A stretch of DNA of 36,522 nucleotides from Chloroflexota bacterium (GTDB taxonomy: Bacteria > Chloroflexota > Limnocylindria > Limnocylindrales > CSP1-4). The notes under the pieces are model-generated. The model worked only from the letters and a program-made list of their open reading frames with translations. It made no database searches and was not told the origin of the DNA. The translations under genes were made by a program, and so were the position numbers. Positions 17,110 through 24,865 of the stretch are shown one piece after another (the stretch's first letter is position 1; the number at the start of each line of letters is the position of its first letter). Location: contig PMXQ01000083.1 in the NCBI GenBank assembly GCA_003171065.1, positions 1 through 36,522 of the forward strand, in the 5' to 3' direction.

Positions 17110-17484
17110 ATGCCCGCTCCCGCCGGTCCGACCGTCCAGCTCTTCGGGCTCGTCGATTCGCGCCCGACCCAGGCCGCGCTGCGCTTCTTCAAGGAGCGGC
17201 GCGTGAACGTCACCTTCGTCGACCTGCGCCGCAAACCGATCGCACCCGGGGAGTTGCGCCGCTTCGTGGAACGGCTCGGGGCCGCCGCGCTGCTGGACAC
17301 CCAGGGGCGCCAGTACAGGGACCTGGGTCTGGCCCACATGAGCCTGGGCGACGATGAGATCGTGGAGCGACTGCTCGCCAACAATGGGCTTCTCCGGCTG
17401 CCCCTCATCCGCTTCGGCAACGCCTTCACCGCCGGCCCGGCCGACGCCACGTGGAGGACCTGGCTGGCGGGAACAGCGAAGTAG
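17110..17484 (+). CDS. ArsC/Spx-fold protein lacking the catalytic cysteine
   Basis: 124 residues with the layout of the arsenate-reductase/Spx thioredoxin-like family: an N-terminal strand and loop, FFKERRVNVTFVDLRRKPI, GELRRFVERLG, and the late LLRLPLIRFG ... TWRTWL. Where enzymes have Cys (Spx: CxxC) the sequence reads FGLVDSRPTQAAL, so both positions are replaced (Ser and Thr), and there is no cysteine anywhere in the protein. It therefore cannot reduce arsenate by the known mechanism. Binding to RNA polymerase, as Spx does, or another non-redox role is possible. No ars genes are nearby. It starts at ATG 17110 without a ribosome binding site, seven nt after a TACTCT box. Confidence 0.82.
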   Translation: MPAPAGPTVQLFGLVDSRPTQAALRFFKERRVNVTFVDLRRKPIAPGELRRFVERLGAAALLDTQGRQYRDLGLAHMSLGDDEIVERLLANNGLLRLPLIRFGNAFTAGPADATWRTWLAGTAK

Positions 17485-17534
17485 CGCGCTGCAAGTGGCG
17501 CTCCATCCATCGGGCGGAACCGGTCCCGCTTTCA

Positions 17535-17552
17535 GGATTCCATGAGGAATTC
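17535..17552 (+). promoter_or_regulatory. 18-bp palindrome, likely MarR operator
   Basis: GGATTCC-ATGA-GGAATTC is an inverted repeat with seven-base arms (one mismatch) and a four-base centre. It covers the region where the -35 and spacer of the promoter ending at TAAGGT (17557-17562) would lie, directly before the MarR gene. The size and place fit autorepression by a MarR dimer. Confidence 0.5.
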
Positions 17553-17556
17553 ACCA

Positions 17557-17562
17557 TAAGGT
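17557..17562 (+). promoter_or_regulatory. Candidate -10 box of the MarR-ABC operon
   Basis: TAAGGT is followed by six bases and then ATG 17569, which suggests a leaderless message. The sequence AAGGTAAGGG could alternatively act as a ribosome binding site on a longer transcript. Confidence 0.4.
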
Positions 17563-17568
17563 AAGGGC

Positions 17569-18105
17569 ATGGCCGAAACATCAAGGAATGCCGTAACGTT
17601 CGACGATGTCGAGGCTCACGCTCAAGCGCTTGGCCGGCTTATGCCGAATGGGCCGCCGGGCTGGGCCTCCCACGACCTGACGTTCGGTCAGCTGCGGCTC
17701 CTCTTCGTGGTCCGTCAATCGGGACCCGTCTCGATCGGGCAGCTCGCCGACATGCTGGGGGTTACCGATGCCACTGCCTCCGAGTTCGTCGATCGAGTGG
17801 AGCGCCGCGGACTGGCGGTGCGGATCCACCGCGCCGATGACCGACGCGTGGTCGATTGTCAGCTCAGCGACGAGGGCGCACGCCTGCTGGCGGAGATCGA
17901 GGGTGCCCGACAAGAGGCGATGCGAAAGGTGCTTGCGCTTCTGACGCCGGACGAGCTGGCCCAGTTCGATCACTTCCTTCAGATCATGGCCGAGCGACTG
18001 TCGGCCTCATCCCCAATGTCGGCTTCGACGGAAGGAGCGACCCAGGTGAGTTTCGGAAGGCCACCCACGAGCCCGGCACGGGACGCCGGCGGGGGACCGG
18101 TATGA
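17569..18105 (+). CDS. MarR-family transcriptional regulator
   Basis: 178 residues. The winged helix is clear: LTFGQLRLLFVVRQSGPVSI, GQLADMLGVTDATASEFVDR (recognition helix) and VERRGLAVRIHRADDRRVVD (wing), flanked by the dimer helices at each end. The last 40 or so residues are disordered in appearance (Ser/Pro/Gly-rich). It would repress its own operon, which continues with an ABC exporter, until a small molecule is bound. A palindrome lies over the promoter region. The stop overlaps the ABC ATPase start as ATGA. Confidence 0.92.
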   Translation: MAETSRNAVTFDDVEAHAQALGRLMPNGPPGWASHDLTFGQLRLLFVVRQSGPVSIGQLADMLGVTDATASEFVDRVERRGLAVRIHRADDRRVVDCQLSDEGARLLAEIEGARQEAMRKVLALLTPDELAQFDHFLQIMAERLSASSPMSASTEGATQVSFGRPPTSPARDAGGGPV

Positions 18106-19202
18106 GCGGCACCAGCGGCACGAGCGGCGCAAGAATGGACGGCGCCGGCGTGAGCGGCACCGGCGTGAGCGGCACCAGCGGCGCGCGCGGCACGGACGGC
18201 CTTGCCCTGGCCACTCGCGGTCTCAGCAAGAGCTACGGATCCCGGCGCGCGCTCAACGGCCTCGACCTGTCGGTACCGACAGGCGTGGTGTACGGCTTCC
18301 TCGGCCCCAACGGCGCCGGCAAGACGACCACGATGCGAGTCCTGACCGGGCTGATCCACGCCGACGGCGGCACGGTCGAAGTGCTCGGTAAGCCGTTCAG
18401 GCGGGGAGACCGGCATCGCCTGTTCGAGGTGGGAGCGCTCGTCGAATCGCCGACCTTCTACCCGTATCTCTCGGCCCGGGCCAATCTTCGGGAGCTGGCC
18501 GCGTCCGGCGCCCACGTGCCTTCGAAGCGCATCGAGGAGTTGCTGGATCTGGTCGGCCTGTGCGACCGCGCCAGCGACAAGGTCCAGGGTTACTCGATGG
18601 GCATGAAGCAGCGGCTCGGCATCGCCGCGGCGCTGCTGAGCGACCCGAAGCTGCTGCTCCTCGACGAGCCCGCCAACGGCCTCGACCCGGCCGGCATCGT
18701 GGCCATGCGTGACACGCTCCGGGCGCTGGCATCCCAGGGCAAGACCGTCTTCGTCTCCAGCCACCTCCTGGCCGAGATCCAGGTCATGGCCGACGTCGTC
18801 GGCATCATCGCCGCCGGCAAGCTGGTCCGCGAGGGCCAGCTAAAGGAATTGCTGTCCATGCAGGGCGTCGTCAAGGTCCGCGTTCGGCCGAACCTGGTCG
18901 ACGGCGCCATCGCCACGCTCGCTCCTTTCGCCAGGGCCGAACGGCTGACCGAGACCGACCGCGAGGAGGGCTGGCTGTCGGTGCATCTGGCTACGGATCG
19001 CGCCGAACAAGTGAATCAGACGCTTGCCGGCGCAGGCATCTACGCCTCCGGCCTGGAGTCGGGCACTGACCTGGAGATGCTCTTCCTGGAGCTGACCGGC
19101 GGTCAGCGGCCTTCGAGCAGCGAAGGTGAGTTCGTGGGCCTGGGCTCGCCCAACGGCGCAGAGGACGGCGGCGCCCCCGCCGGAAAGGGGACCGCGGCAT
19201 GA
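18102..19202 (+). CDS. ABC transporter ATP-binding protein
   Basis: 366 residues. ATPase motifs are Walker A (GPNGAGKTTT, 68-77), the Q-loop/LVESPTFYPYLSARANL segment, signature YSMGMKQRL (164-172), Walker B LLLLDEP (184-190) with the D-loop NGLDP, and the H-loop VSSHLLAE. It resembles the BcrA/CcmA type of exporters for peptides, antibiotics or lipids. The first 33 residues are a low-complexity run of Ser-Gly-Thr units (SGTSGTSGA, GVSGTGVSGT) not found in typical homologues. A C-terminal domain of about 90 residues follows the ATPase, as in DrrA/BcrA-type proteins. Translation is coupled to MarR before it and to the permease after it by ATGA overlaps. Confidence 0.93.
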   Translation: MSGTSGTSGARMDGAGVSGTGVSGTSGARGTDGLALATRGLSKSYGSRRALNGLDLSVPTGVVYGFLGPNGAGKTTTMRVLTGLIHADGGTVEVLGKPFRRGDRHRLFEVGALVESPTFYPYLSARANLRELAASGAHVPSKRIEELLDLVGLCDRASDKVQGYSMGMKQRLGIAAALLSDPKLLLLDEPANGLDPAGIVAMRDTLRALASQGKTVFVSSHLLAEIQVMADVVGIIAAGKLVREGQLKELLSMQGVVKVRVRPNLVDGAIATLAPFARAERLTETDREEGWLSVHLATDRAEQVNQTLAGAGIYASGLESGTDLEMLFLELTGGQRPSSSEGEFVGLGSPNGAEDGGAPAGKGTAA

Positions 19203-20026
19203 GGCTCTTCTTCTCGGGCATTCGGAAGCTCTACCGGCGGCCGGCGACCTTTGTGACTTTCGGGCTGCTGGTCGGGCTGATCGTTCTGATCCTCATTCTC
19301 GCCGGGGCCACGGCCAATAGCACCGTGGGCAACGGCAACGGCGGCGGTCAGAGCAGCCGTGCGGCGATCAAGGATCTGCTCACTTTCCCGGGGGCCTATG
19401 ACCGGATGCTCTCAGTCGTCGTGAGCATCGGCGGCCTCTTCGGCATGGTCTACGGCGCGGCGATCGCCGGCTCCGAGTGGAGCTGGGGCACGCTCAAGTC
19501 GGCCGTCGCTCGAGGCGAGAGTCGCGTCCGCTACATGCTCCTGACCTATGCCTCAATCGGGCTGCTGATCGCCATCGGCATCGTGGTCGCGTTCGTGGTC
19601 GCCCTTGTGACGGCCGTGATCTCGGCCAACCTGGCCGGCATCTCGACCAGCGGGCTCAACGACGCTTCGACGCTGAGCGACCTGCCTGAACGGCTGCTCA
19701 AGGGTTGGGTCGCCGTCATGGAGGAAACCGCCCTCGGCTTTGCCATTGCGACGCTGGCCCGCAGCCAGCTGGCCGGAATCGGCGCCGGCATCGCCTTCTA
19801 CTTCGGCGAGAGCTTCGCGAGCCTGTTACTGCCCAACATCGTCAAGTTCATGCCATTCAGCGTGGCGAACGCGGCGTTGTCCTCGGGATCGTCCGGCCTC
19901 GGCAGCGGCGGGCAGGCCATAGCCGCACTCCCGGCCGACCAGGCTCTCGTACTGGTGTTCGTCTGGCTGATCGGGTGCCTCGTGGTCGTCTCACTCTTCG
20001 CGGACCGCGCAGAGATAACCGGGTAG
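19199..20026 (+). CDS. ABC transporter permease (ABC-2 type)
   Basis: 275 residues with about six hydrophobic segments: around 18-37 (FVTFGLLVGLIVLILILAG), one near residues 70-95 (MLSVVVSIGGLFGMVYGAAI), a long one (GLLIAIGIVVAFVVALVTAV), ALGFAIATLARSQLAGIGAG, and a C-terminal one (ALVLVFVWLIGCLVVVSLF). An outside loop after the first segment is Asn/Gly-rich. It should pair with the ATPase whose stop it overlaps (ATGA), giving a heteromeric or homodimeric exporter controlled by the MarR protein. The substrate is unknown; drug, antibiotic or lipid export is the usual theme. Confidence 0.88.
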   Translation: MRLFFSGIRKLYRRPATFVTFGLLVGLIVLILILAGATANSTVGNGNGGGQSSRAAIKDLLTFPGAYDRMLSVVVSIGGLFGMVYGAAIAGSEWSWGTLKSAVARGESRVRYMLLTYASIGLLIAIGIVVAFVVALVTAVISANLAGISTSGLNDASTLSDLPERLLKGWVAVMEETALGFAIATLARSQLAGIGAGIAFYFGESFASLLLPNIVKFMPFSVANAALSSGSSGLGSGGQAIAALPADQALVLVFVWLIGCLVVVSLFADRAEITG

Positions 20027-20219
20027 CGGCTTTCGGCCGTCCCGGTACGCGCGTCGGGGAGTGGTTGCGGCTCCCCGACGGGCAACTAGCGTGGCGGCAG
20101 CCACCCGCCCACGCTGCATTCGGGCCTCTCCGTTCCGGCGGGTGATGTTGCCGTCCGACCAGCCGATCCCTTGGGAGTGGGCCGCACGCAGGCGTAACCG
20201 GCGTGGCATGCTCTGCGGG

Positions 20220-20225
20220 TACGAT
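20220..20225 (+). promoter_or_regulatory. Possible -10 box of the LOG-family gene
   Basis: TACGAT precedes ATG 20238 by 12 nt, with AGGAGAG in between. A start about seven nt downstream would leave a very short leader. Weak evidence. Confidence 0.3.
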
Positions 20226-20237
20226 CAGGAGAGATAG

Positions 20238-21194
<957 letters not shown>

Positions 21195-21534
21195 CGCCGG
21201 GGCCTGGAGGCGGCGCCGCGCCGCGCCGCGTGGCCGTGCGGGTGGGCCGGGGATATTTCCAGATACACACCACATCGACTTTCGGAGAAGGTTGGGCCGC
21301 GTCGACGGCCAGCTCGGGCCACACGAATCGTCCGAGACGCGATTCTCACGTTTGCGGGGGCACGGTCTATGACGCCGGGCGAGTCCAGGATCCCGTCAGG
21401 GCGGTCCAGCCATTCTCAATGTCGCCCTGATGCGTGCCGGAAAGATTGGGCCGCCAGGACACCTGACCGCGGACGGCCACGCCACGAGAATGGCGCGGAC
21501 GGCTGCGTGGACTCGCGCGCTGGACGGGCCGGGA
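21195..21534. other. Convergent intergenic region, no gene seen
   Basis: These 340 bases lie between the LOG gene and the GNAT-Rieske gene, whose 3' ends face each other. There is a slightly AT-richer patch (about 21250-21270) and GC-rich inverted pieces just after the LOG stop, but no clear terminator T run or supported ORF. Confidence 0.45.
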
Positions 21535-22608
21535 CTACTCGGGCAGGATCGGGAGCTGGGCCTCGAGGTGGCCCTCGCGGATTCGTGCGGGGTAGTAGCG
21601 CAGGCGGGTGATCCGGGTCAGGCGGCGCGCCTCGAGCTTCCTGTTCGGCGGCTCGGGTTTGGGCTCCGCGCCGGCCGGTGACCACGACGAGTGGTAGTTG
21701 CCATCGGCGTCGAGCCCGCCGGTCGTTGGCATCTGGACCGTCTCGCCGGTGGCCAGGTCGAAGCGTCCCTCGTGCAACGGGCACGCCACGACGCAGCCAT
21801 CAAGGTCCCCGACGGAGAGTGGCGCCGCCATGTGCGGGCAGCGGTCGTCCGTCACGACGATGCCGTCGGGCGTCCAGGCGACCAGCAGATCCAGGCCCGC
21901 CAGCGTGACCCGGCGCATCGACCCGGGCGCCAGCTGCGCAATCGCGGCGATCTGCACGAACGGGGCCGCTCGCGTGCCGGAAGCCCGCAGCTCGCGGGGC
22001 GTCGCGGCGAGCGGAATGCTCGCCGAAACCGAGTCGGCTGCCAGGACGTCTGACAGATCCTCCGGCGTCATCGAGTACATGACCGCGTCCGTCGCTTGAG
22101 CGTCCCGATCCAACGTCCAGTTGCGGGCGAGGCCTTCGAAGCGGAAGCCGGCCTTCTCGGCGACCGCCTGGGACGCCACGTTGCCCGGCAGCGTCCACAA
22201 GGCCAGGCGTTCGATGTCGATGTGCTCGAAACCCCACCGCGTCACCAGGCGCAGGGCCCTGGACGCCACTCCTCGCCGGCGAGCCTCCGGGGCGACCAGA
22301 TAGCCGACGGCATGCAGCCGTGGGTTCGGTCCCAGGTGGAGCCCGATCGAGCCGATGAACCGGTCGGTGGCGGCGTCCGCGATCGCGAACTCGTAGCCTG
22401 TTCCATCGTGCCAGGCCTGGAGGGTCATCAGGATGAAGCGTCGGGCATCGGCCTCGGTGTAGGGCACCGGGATGATCGGGATCCAGCGCTGGATCTCCGG
22501 GTCCTGACAGGCGACTGTGACGACCGGCGCGTCATCCGCTCGGAAGGCACGCAACGTGACGACGCCGTCACTGAGCGGCGGATTGGGCGGAGCCAGCTTC
22601 TCGGGCAT
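21535..22608 (-). CDS. Fusion of a GNAT acetyltransferase and a Rieske [2Fe-2S] domain
   Basis: 357 residues in one uninterrupted frame. Residues 1-180 are a RimJ/RimL-type GNAT domain (LSDGVVTLRAF, VGYLVAPEARRRGVASRALR with the acetyl-CoA loop at 109-115, NVASQAVAEKAGFRFEG). After a linker of about 30 residues, 216-300 form a Rieske ferredoxin domain with C257-P-H259 and C276-P-L-H279, the complete CxH...CxxH ligand set, followed by EGRFDLATGE as in Rieske ferredoxins. A C-terminal tail of about 50 residues follows. I know of no established protein with this pair of domains. It might be a redox-regulated acetyltransferase or an accidental fusion. ATG 22608 has no ribosome binding site; CATACT lies six nt upstream. 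The frame is also open further 5', through a hairpin and to an ATG at 22767. Confidence 0.88.
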   Translation of the reverse strand: MPEKLAPPNPPLSDGVVTLRAFRADDAPVVTVACQDPEIQRWIPIIPVPYTEADARRFILMTLQAWHDGTGYEFAIADAATDRFIGSIGLHLGPNPRLHAVGYLVAPEARRRGVASRALRLVTRWGFEHIDIERLALWTLPGNVASQAVAEKAGFRFEGLARNWTLDRDAQATDAVMYSMTPEDLSDVLAADSVSASIPLAATPRELRASGTRAAPFVQIAAIAQLAPGSMRRVTLAGLDLLVAWTPDGIVVTDDRCPHMAAPLSVGDLDGCVVACPLHEGRFDLATGETVQMPTTGGLDADGNYHSSWSPAGAEPKPEPPNRKLEARRLTRITRLRYYPARIREGHLEAQLPILPE

Positions 22609-22614
22609 GGGCCA

Positions 22615-22620
22615 AGTATG
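22615..22620 (-). promoter_or_regulatory. Candidate -10 box of the GNAT-Rieske gene
   Basis: Read on the minus strand, CATACT is followed by six bases and ATG 22608. It lies downstream of the terminator-like hairpin at 22679-22710, so the gene may have its own promoter and a leaderless message. Confidence 0.35.
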
Positions 22621-22678
22621 CCGCGTCCGGCGTCTGGCGCCATGTCGCGCCGTAGCCTCGGCCCGGCCGGGACAAGGA

Positions 22679-22710
22679 AGGCGGGCCGGTGAGGGGGAGC
22701 CGGCCCGCCT
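22679..22710 (-). terminator. Strong GC-rich hairpin, likely terminator on the minus strand
   Basis: AGGCGGGCCGG (22679-22689) and CCGGCCCGCCT (22700-22710) are perfect 11-bp arms around a 10-nt loop. On the minus strand the stem is followed by TCCTTG, a modest T-rich end. On the plus strand a purine run follows, so it is read as a minus-strand terminator. It lies between a possible promoter (22780-22785) and the GNAT-Rieske start. Confidence 0.6.
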
Positions 22711-22773
22711 GAGGAGGATGCACAGCTTTCGCCTGACGACAATGCCCGAAATGGGTCCGTCCCCCATACGGAC
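22679..22773 (-). ncRNA. Candidate small RNA or structured leader of about 95 nt
   Basis: Three hairpins follow each other on the minus strand: GTCCGT 22773-22768 with ACGGAC 22760-22755; TTTCG 22751-22747 with CGAAA 22731-22727; and the 11-bp terminator stem 22710-22679. A TAGACT box (22785-22780) ends seven nt before the first hairpin. Together these give promoter, folded body and terminator. No known RNA family (6S, SRP, tmRNA, RNase P or a riboswitch I can recall) is matched. Alternatives: an attenuating leader of the GNAT-Rieske gene, since an ATG at 22767 opens a frame that runs into that gene, or chance GC-rich pairing. Confidence 0.4.
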
Positions 22774-22779
22774 GCGCGC

Positions 22780-22785
22780 AGTCTA
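22780..22785 (-). promoter_or_regulatory. Candidate -10 box of the small RNA/leader
   Basis: TAGACT on the minus strand, seven nt before the first hairpin. It also forms one arm of an imperfect hairpin (22780-22800) that could act on the plus strand. Confidence 0.35.
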
Positions 22786-22897
22786 GCCCGAAGCGAGACT
22801 TTCTGCATCGCCTTTGCGGCATCGCCGTGTTGGATGCATGATCCTAAACGGCGGCTCCCCGTCGCCTTCTCGCGGTATCGCGACGCTGGAGGATGCA

Positions 22898-23851
22898 ATG
22901 CGCTTCGCGCTAATGCTGGAGCCCCAGCAGGGTCTAACCTACCTGGAGCAGCTGGAGATCGCCAGGCTGGCCGAAAGGCTCGGCTTCGAGGCTCTGTTTC
23001 GTTCGGACCACTACCGCAGCTTCCCTGGTCCGGCGGATCGACCGACGACCGACGCCTGGGCGGTCCTGGCGGGCATCGCCCGCGAAACCACGACCATTCG
23101 CCTCGGCACGCTGGTCTCGCCGGTCACCTTCCGCCATCCTGGGTCGTTCGCCAAAGTCGTGACCACGGTCGACGAGATGAGCGGCGGCCGCATCGAAGTC
23201 GGCGTCGGGGCCGGTTGGAACGACCTGGAGCACAGCCAGCTCGGCCTGCCCTTTCCCGACATCGTCAAACGGGCCGACCTGATGGAGGACGAGCTGCAGA
23301 TACTCCACGGCCTGTGGGAGGAGCCGGACGGCTGGTCGTTCGTGGGCAGGCAGGTTTCGGTTATGGATGCCGGCTTCCATCCCAAGCCGGTCCAGAGGCC
23401 CCGCCCGCCGATCATCGTCGGCGGCGAGGGCAGACCCCGATCGCTGCGTCTGGCCGCCCGCTACGCCGACGAGTACAACATGTCGGGCGCCGACCCGGCC
23501 GAGTGCGGGGAGAAGTTCGCCCTGCTGAACGACGAGTGCCGCAAGATCGGCCGCGATCCGGCGACGATGCGCCGGTCTGTGATGGCCGGCTTTCTCATCG
23601 GTGTAGATCAGGCCGAGCTCGAGCGGCGCGTGCACGACCTGCTGGCCATGGTCGGAGATTCGGGAGCCGACGCCTCGGCCTTGCTGGAGGAGCACCGGTC
23701 GCGCTGGATCGTCGGCACGCCCGATCAGGCCCGGGCCATGGCCGCTCGCTTTGCGGCGACGGGCGCTGACCGGATCATGCTCCAGGACATGCTGCCGCGC
23801 GACCACGGCATGATCGAGCTGGCCGCCCGCGAGTTGATCGGCAGAGTCTGA
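22898..23851 (+). CDS. Luciferase-like, probably F420-dependent oxidoreductase
   Basis: 317 residues of the bacterial luciferase (LLM) TIM-barrel superfamily. Typical pieces are FALMLEPQQGLTYLEQLEIA, FRSDHY, TTTIRLGTLVSPVTFRHPG, EMSGGRIEVGVGAGWNDLEH and RPPIIVGGEGRPRSLRLAARYADEYN. The pattern agrees with the Rv1855c-like group (TIGR03560) of coenzyme-F420-dependent enzymes, although FMN use cannot be excluded from sequence alone. The start ATG 22898 has GGAGG five nt upstream; the longer open frame from 22814 lacks such a site. The substrate is unknown. No F420 biosynthesis gene is in the window. Confidence 0.9.
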   Translation: MRFALMLEPQQGLTYLEQLEIARLAERLGFEALFRSDHYRSFPGPADRPTTDAWAVLAGIARETTTIRLGTLVSPVTFRHPGSFAKVVTTVDEMSGGRIEVGVGAGWNDLEHSQLGLPFPDIVKRADLMEDELQILHGLWEEPDGWSFVGRQVSVMDAGFHPKPVQRPRPPIIVGGEGRPRSLRLAARYADEYNMSGADPAECGEKFALLNDECRKIGRDPATMRRSVMAGFLIGVDQAELERRVHDLLAMVGDSGADASALLEEHRSRWIVGTPDQARAMAARFAATGADRIMLQDMLPRDHGMIELAARELIGRV

Positions 23852-23866
23852 GGCGAGGGCCGCGGG

Positions 23867-23920
23867 CTGGCCGGTCTGTCGCCCTGCGGCCGACTGGCCG
23901 GTCTGTCACCCGGCGGCCGG
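23867..23920. repeat. 27-bp tandem duplication between convergent genes
   Basis: Units at 23867-23893 and 23894-23920 share an exact 14-bp start (CTGGCCGGTCTGTC) and diverge after it. It lies in the 96-nt spacer between the LLM gene and the NiSOD protease gene and is GC-rich enough to fold, so part of it may serve termination. Confidence 0.75.
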
Positions 23921-23947
23921 CCGAAGCGATCGCCCGTCCGCGAGAGC

Positions 23948-24397
23948 CTACTTCCGGAGCTTGCCCTTCGAGGCGATGCTGGCCCGCGCCCTGGCGCTGC
24001 TGGCGCGGCGCCGCGGGATGAGCCCGATCCGGCGCGGCGGCCAGTAGCGGAACCAGGCTCGCCCCACCAGCGCGTCGAGCGGCACCGGGCCGTAGTGTCG
24101 CGAATCGACGGAGTGGCCGCCGCCGTCGCCGAGCAGCCACGCCTCGTCGCCGAGCTTGACGTACTCGGTTCCGGCCAGCACGACGTCGCCGGGACCGGCC
24201 GCCACCCGCTTGATGGCGAGCTGCCCGGTCCCGGGCTGGCGTACCACGACGACGCTCCCGCGCCGGGGCCAACGGCGTGGCGCGGGATCCAGGAACAACC
24301 AATCGCCCGGCTGGAGGGCCGGCGTCATGCTCTCCTCAGCCACGGCCACGCGCCACGTCCCGCGTCGGAGCCGGCGCCAGCCTTCGGCGAAGGGCAT
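23948..24397 (-). CDS. sodX: S26-family peptidase, probable nickel superoxide dismutase maturation protease
   Basis: 149 residues of the signal-peptidase (S26) fold. It carries the catalytic serine in EESMTPALQPGD (S23), the general-base lysine in LAIKRVAAGPGD (K63) and the terminal box DSRHYGPVPLDALVGRAWFRYWP. It has no N-terminal membrane anchor, unlike LepB, and ends in a basic Arg/Lys/Ala tail. It directly follows sodN (48 nt gap, same strand), where the maturation protease that trims the NiSOD propeptide is usually encoded. Cutting before the HCDVPC hook would free the His needed as a nickel ligand. The symbol rests on that context. The start ATG 24397 has no clear ribosome binding site. 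Confidence 0.85.
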   Translation of the reverse strand: MPFAEGWRRLRRGTWRVAVAEESMTPALQPGDWLFLDPAPRRWPRRGSVVVVRQPGTGQLAIKRVAAGPGDVVLAGTEYVKLGDEAWLLGDGGGHSVDSRHYGPVPLDALVGRAWFRYWPPRRIGLIPRRRASSARARASIASKGKLRK

Positions 24398-24445
24398 TGG
24401 ATGGGGCTCGGTGACGACGGCTATTGGGGGCGGCTCTCCGATGGG

Positions 24446-24865
24446 CTACTTCTTGGTCGACCAGAAGATATCGGAGAATTCCTTGACCGCGGCTTCGAGG
24501 TCGGACGCGGCCTGAGCGTCGATGTTCTGCTTGTTCTTGCTGGCGAGCTTGAGGATCTTCCAGGTTCGATCGTGGATGTCCGGGTAGCGCTCCAGGTGCT
24601 CGGGCTTGAAGTAGTCGCTCCAGATGACCTGGATCTCGTGCTTCACTATCTCGGCGTGCTGCTCCTTGACGGCGACACAGCGAACGAACTTCTGGCGATC
24701 CGCCTCGGTTGGGTTCTCCTTGGGCAGCTGGCCGAGGAGCTCGACCATGCGGGCCACGGTTCGGGCGGCCAGCTCGGCCTGGTGCGGGTCGTAGATGCCG
24801 CACGGAACGTCGCAGTGGGCGTAGACGGTGGTGGTGGGCTTCAGCCAGCGTGTTACCAGGGACAT
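24446..24865 (-). CDS. sodN: Nickel-containing superoxide dismutase
   Basis: 139 residues. The nickel hook HCDVPCGIYDP occupies residues 17-27 and matches the invariant H-C-D-x-P-C-G-x-Y of NiSOD, with His17 becoming residue 1 after removal of the 16-residue propeptide (ends VYA). C18 and C22 supply the thiolate ligands. The following four-helix part (ARTVARMVELLGQL, RCVAVKEQHAEIVKHEIQVI, WKILKLASKN) is as expected. The enzyme disproportionates superoxide; it has no leader for export and is likely cytoplasmic or released. ATG 24865 follows a strong GGGAGGAGA. The protease gene comes next in the same direction. NiSOD is known from actinobacteria, cyanobacteria and some Chloroflexota. Confidence 0.96.
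   Translation of the reverse strand: MSLVTRWLKPTTTVYAHCDVPCGIYDPHQAELAARTVARMVELLGQLPKENPTEADRQKFVRCVAVKEQHAEIVKHEIQVIWSDYFKPEHLERYPDIHDRTWKILKLASKNKQNIDAQAASDLEAAVKEFSDIFWSTKK

Noticed and set aside
18121-18220. Short Ser-Gly-Thr DNA repeats considered as a CRISPR-like array
   Set aside because: Units are short, continuous and in frame with the ABC ATPase. There are no spacers and no cas genes.
22609-22767. Start of the GNAT-Rieske protein at ATG 22767
   Set aside because: The added 53 residues would translate through the terminator-like hairpin and are Arg-rich without GNAT character. ATG 22608 gives the normal GNAT beginning.
22679-22773. 6S RNA, SRP RNA or riboswitch
   Set aside because: None of the conserved cores I know (GGAA tetraloop of SRP, long open bubble of 6S, known aptamer motifs) is present, so only a generic structured RNA is proposed.
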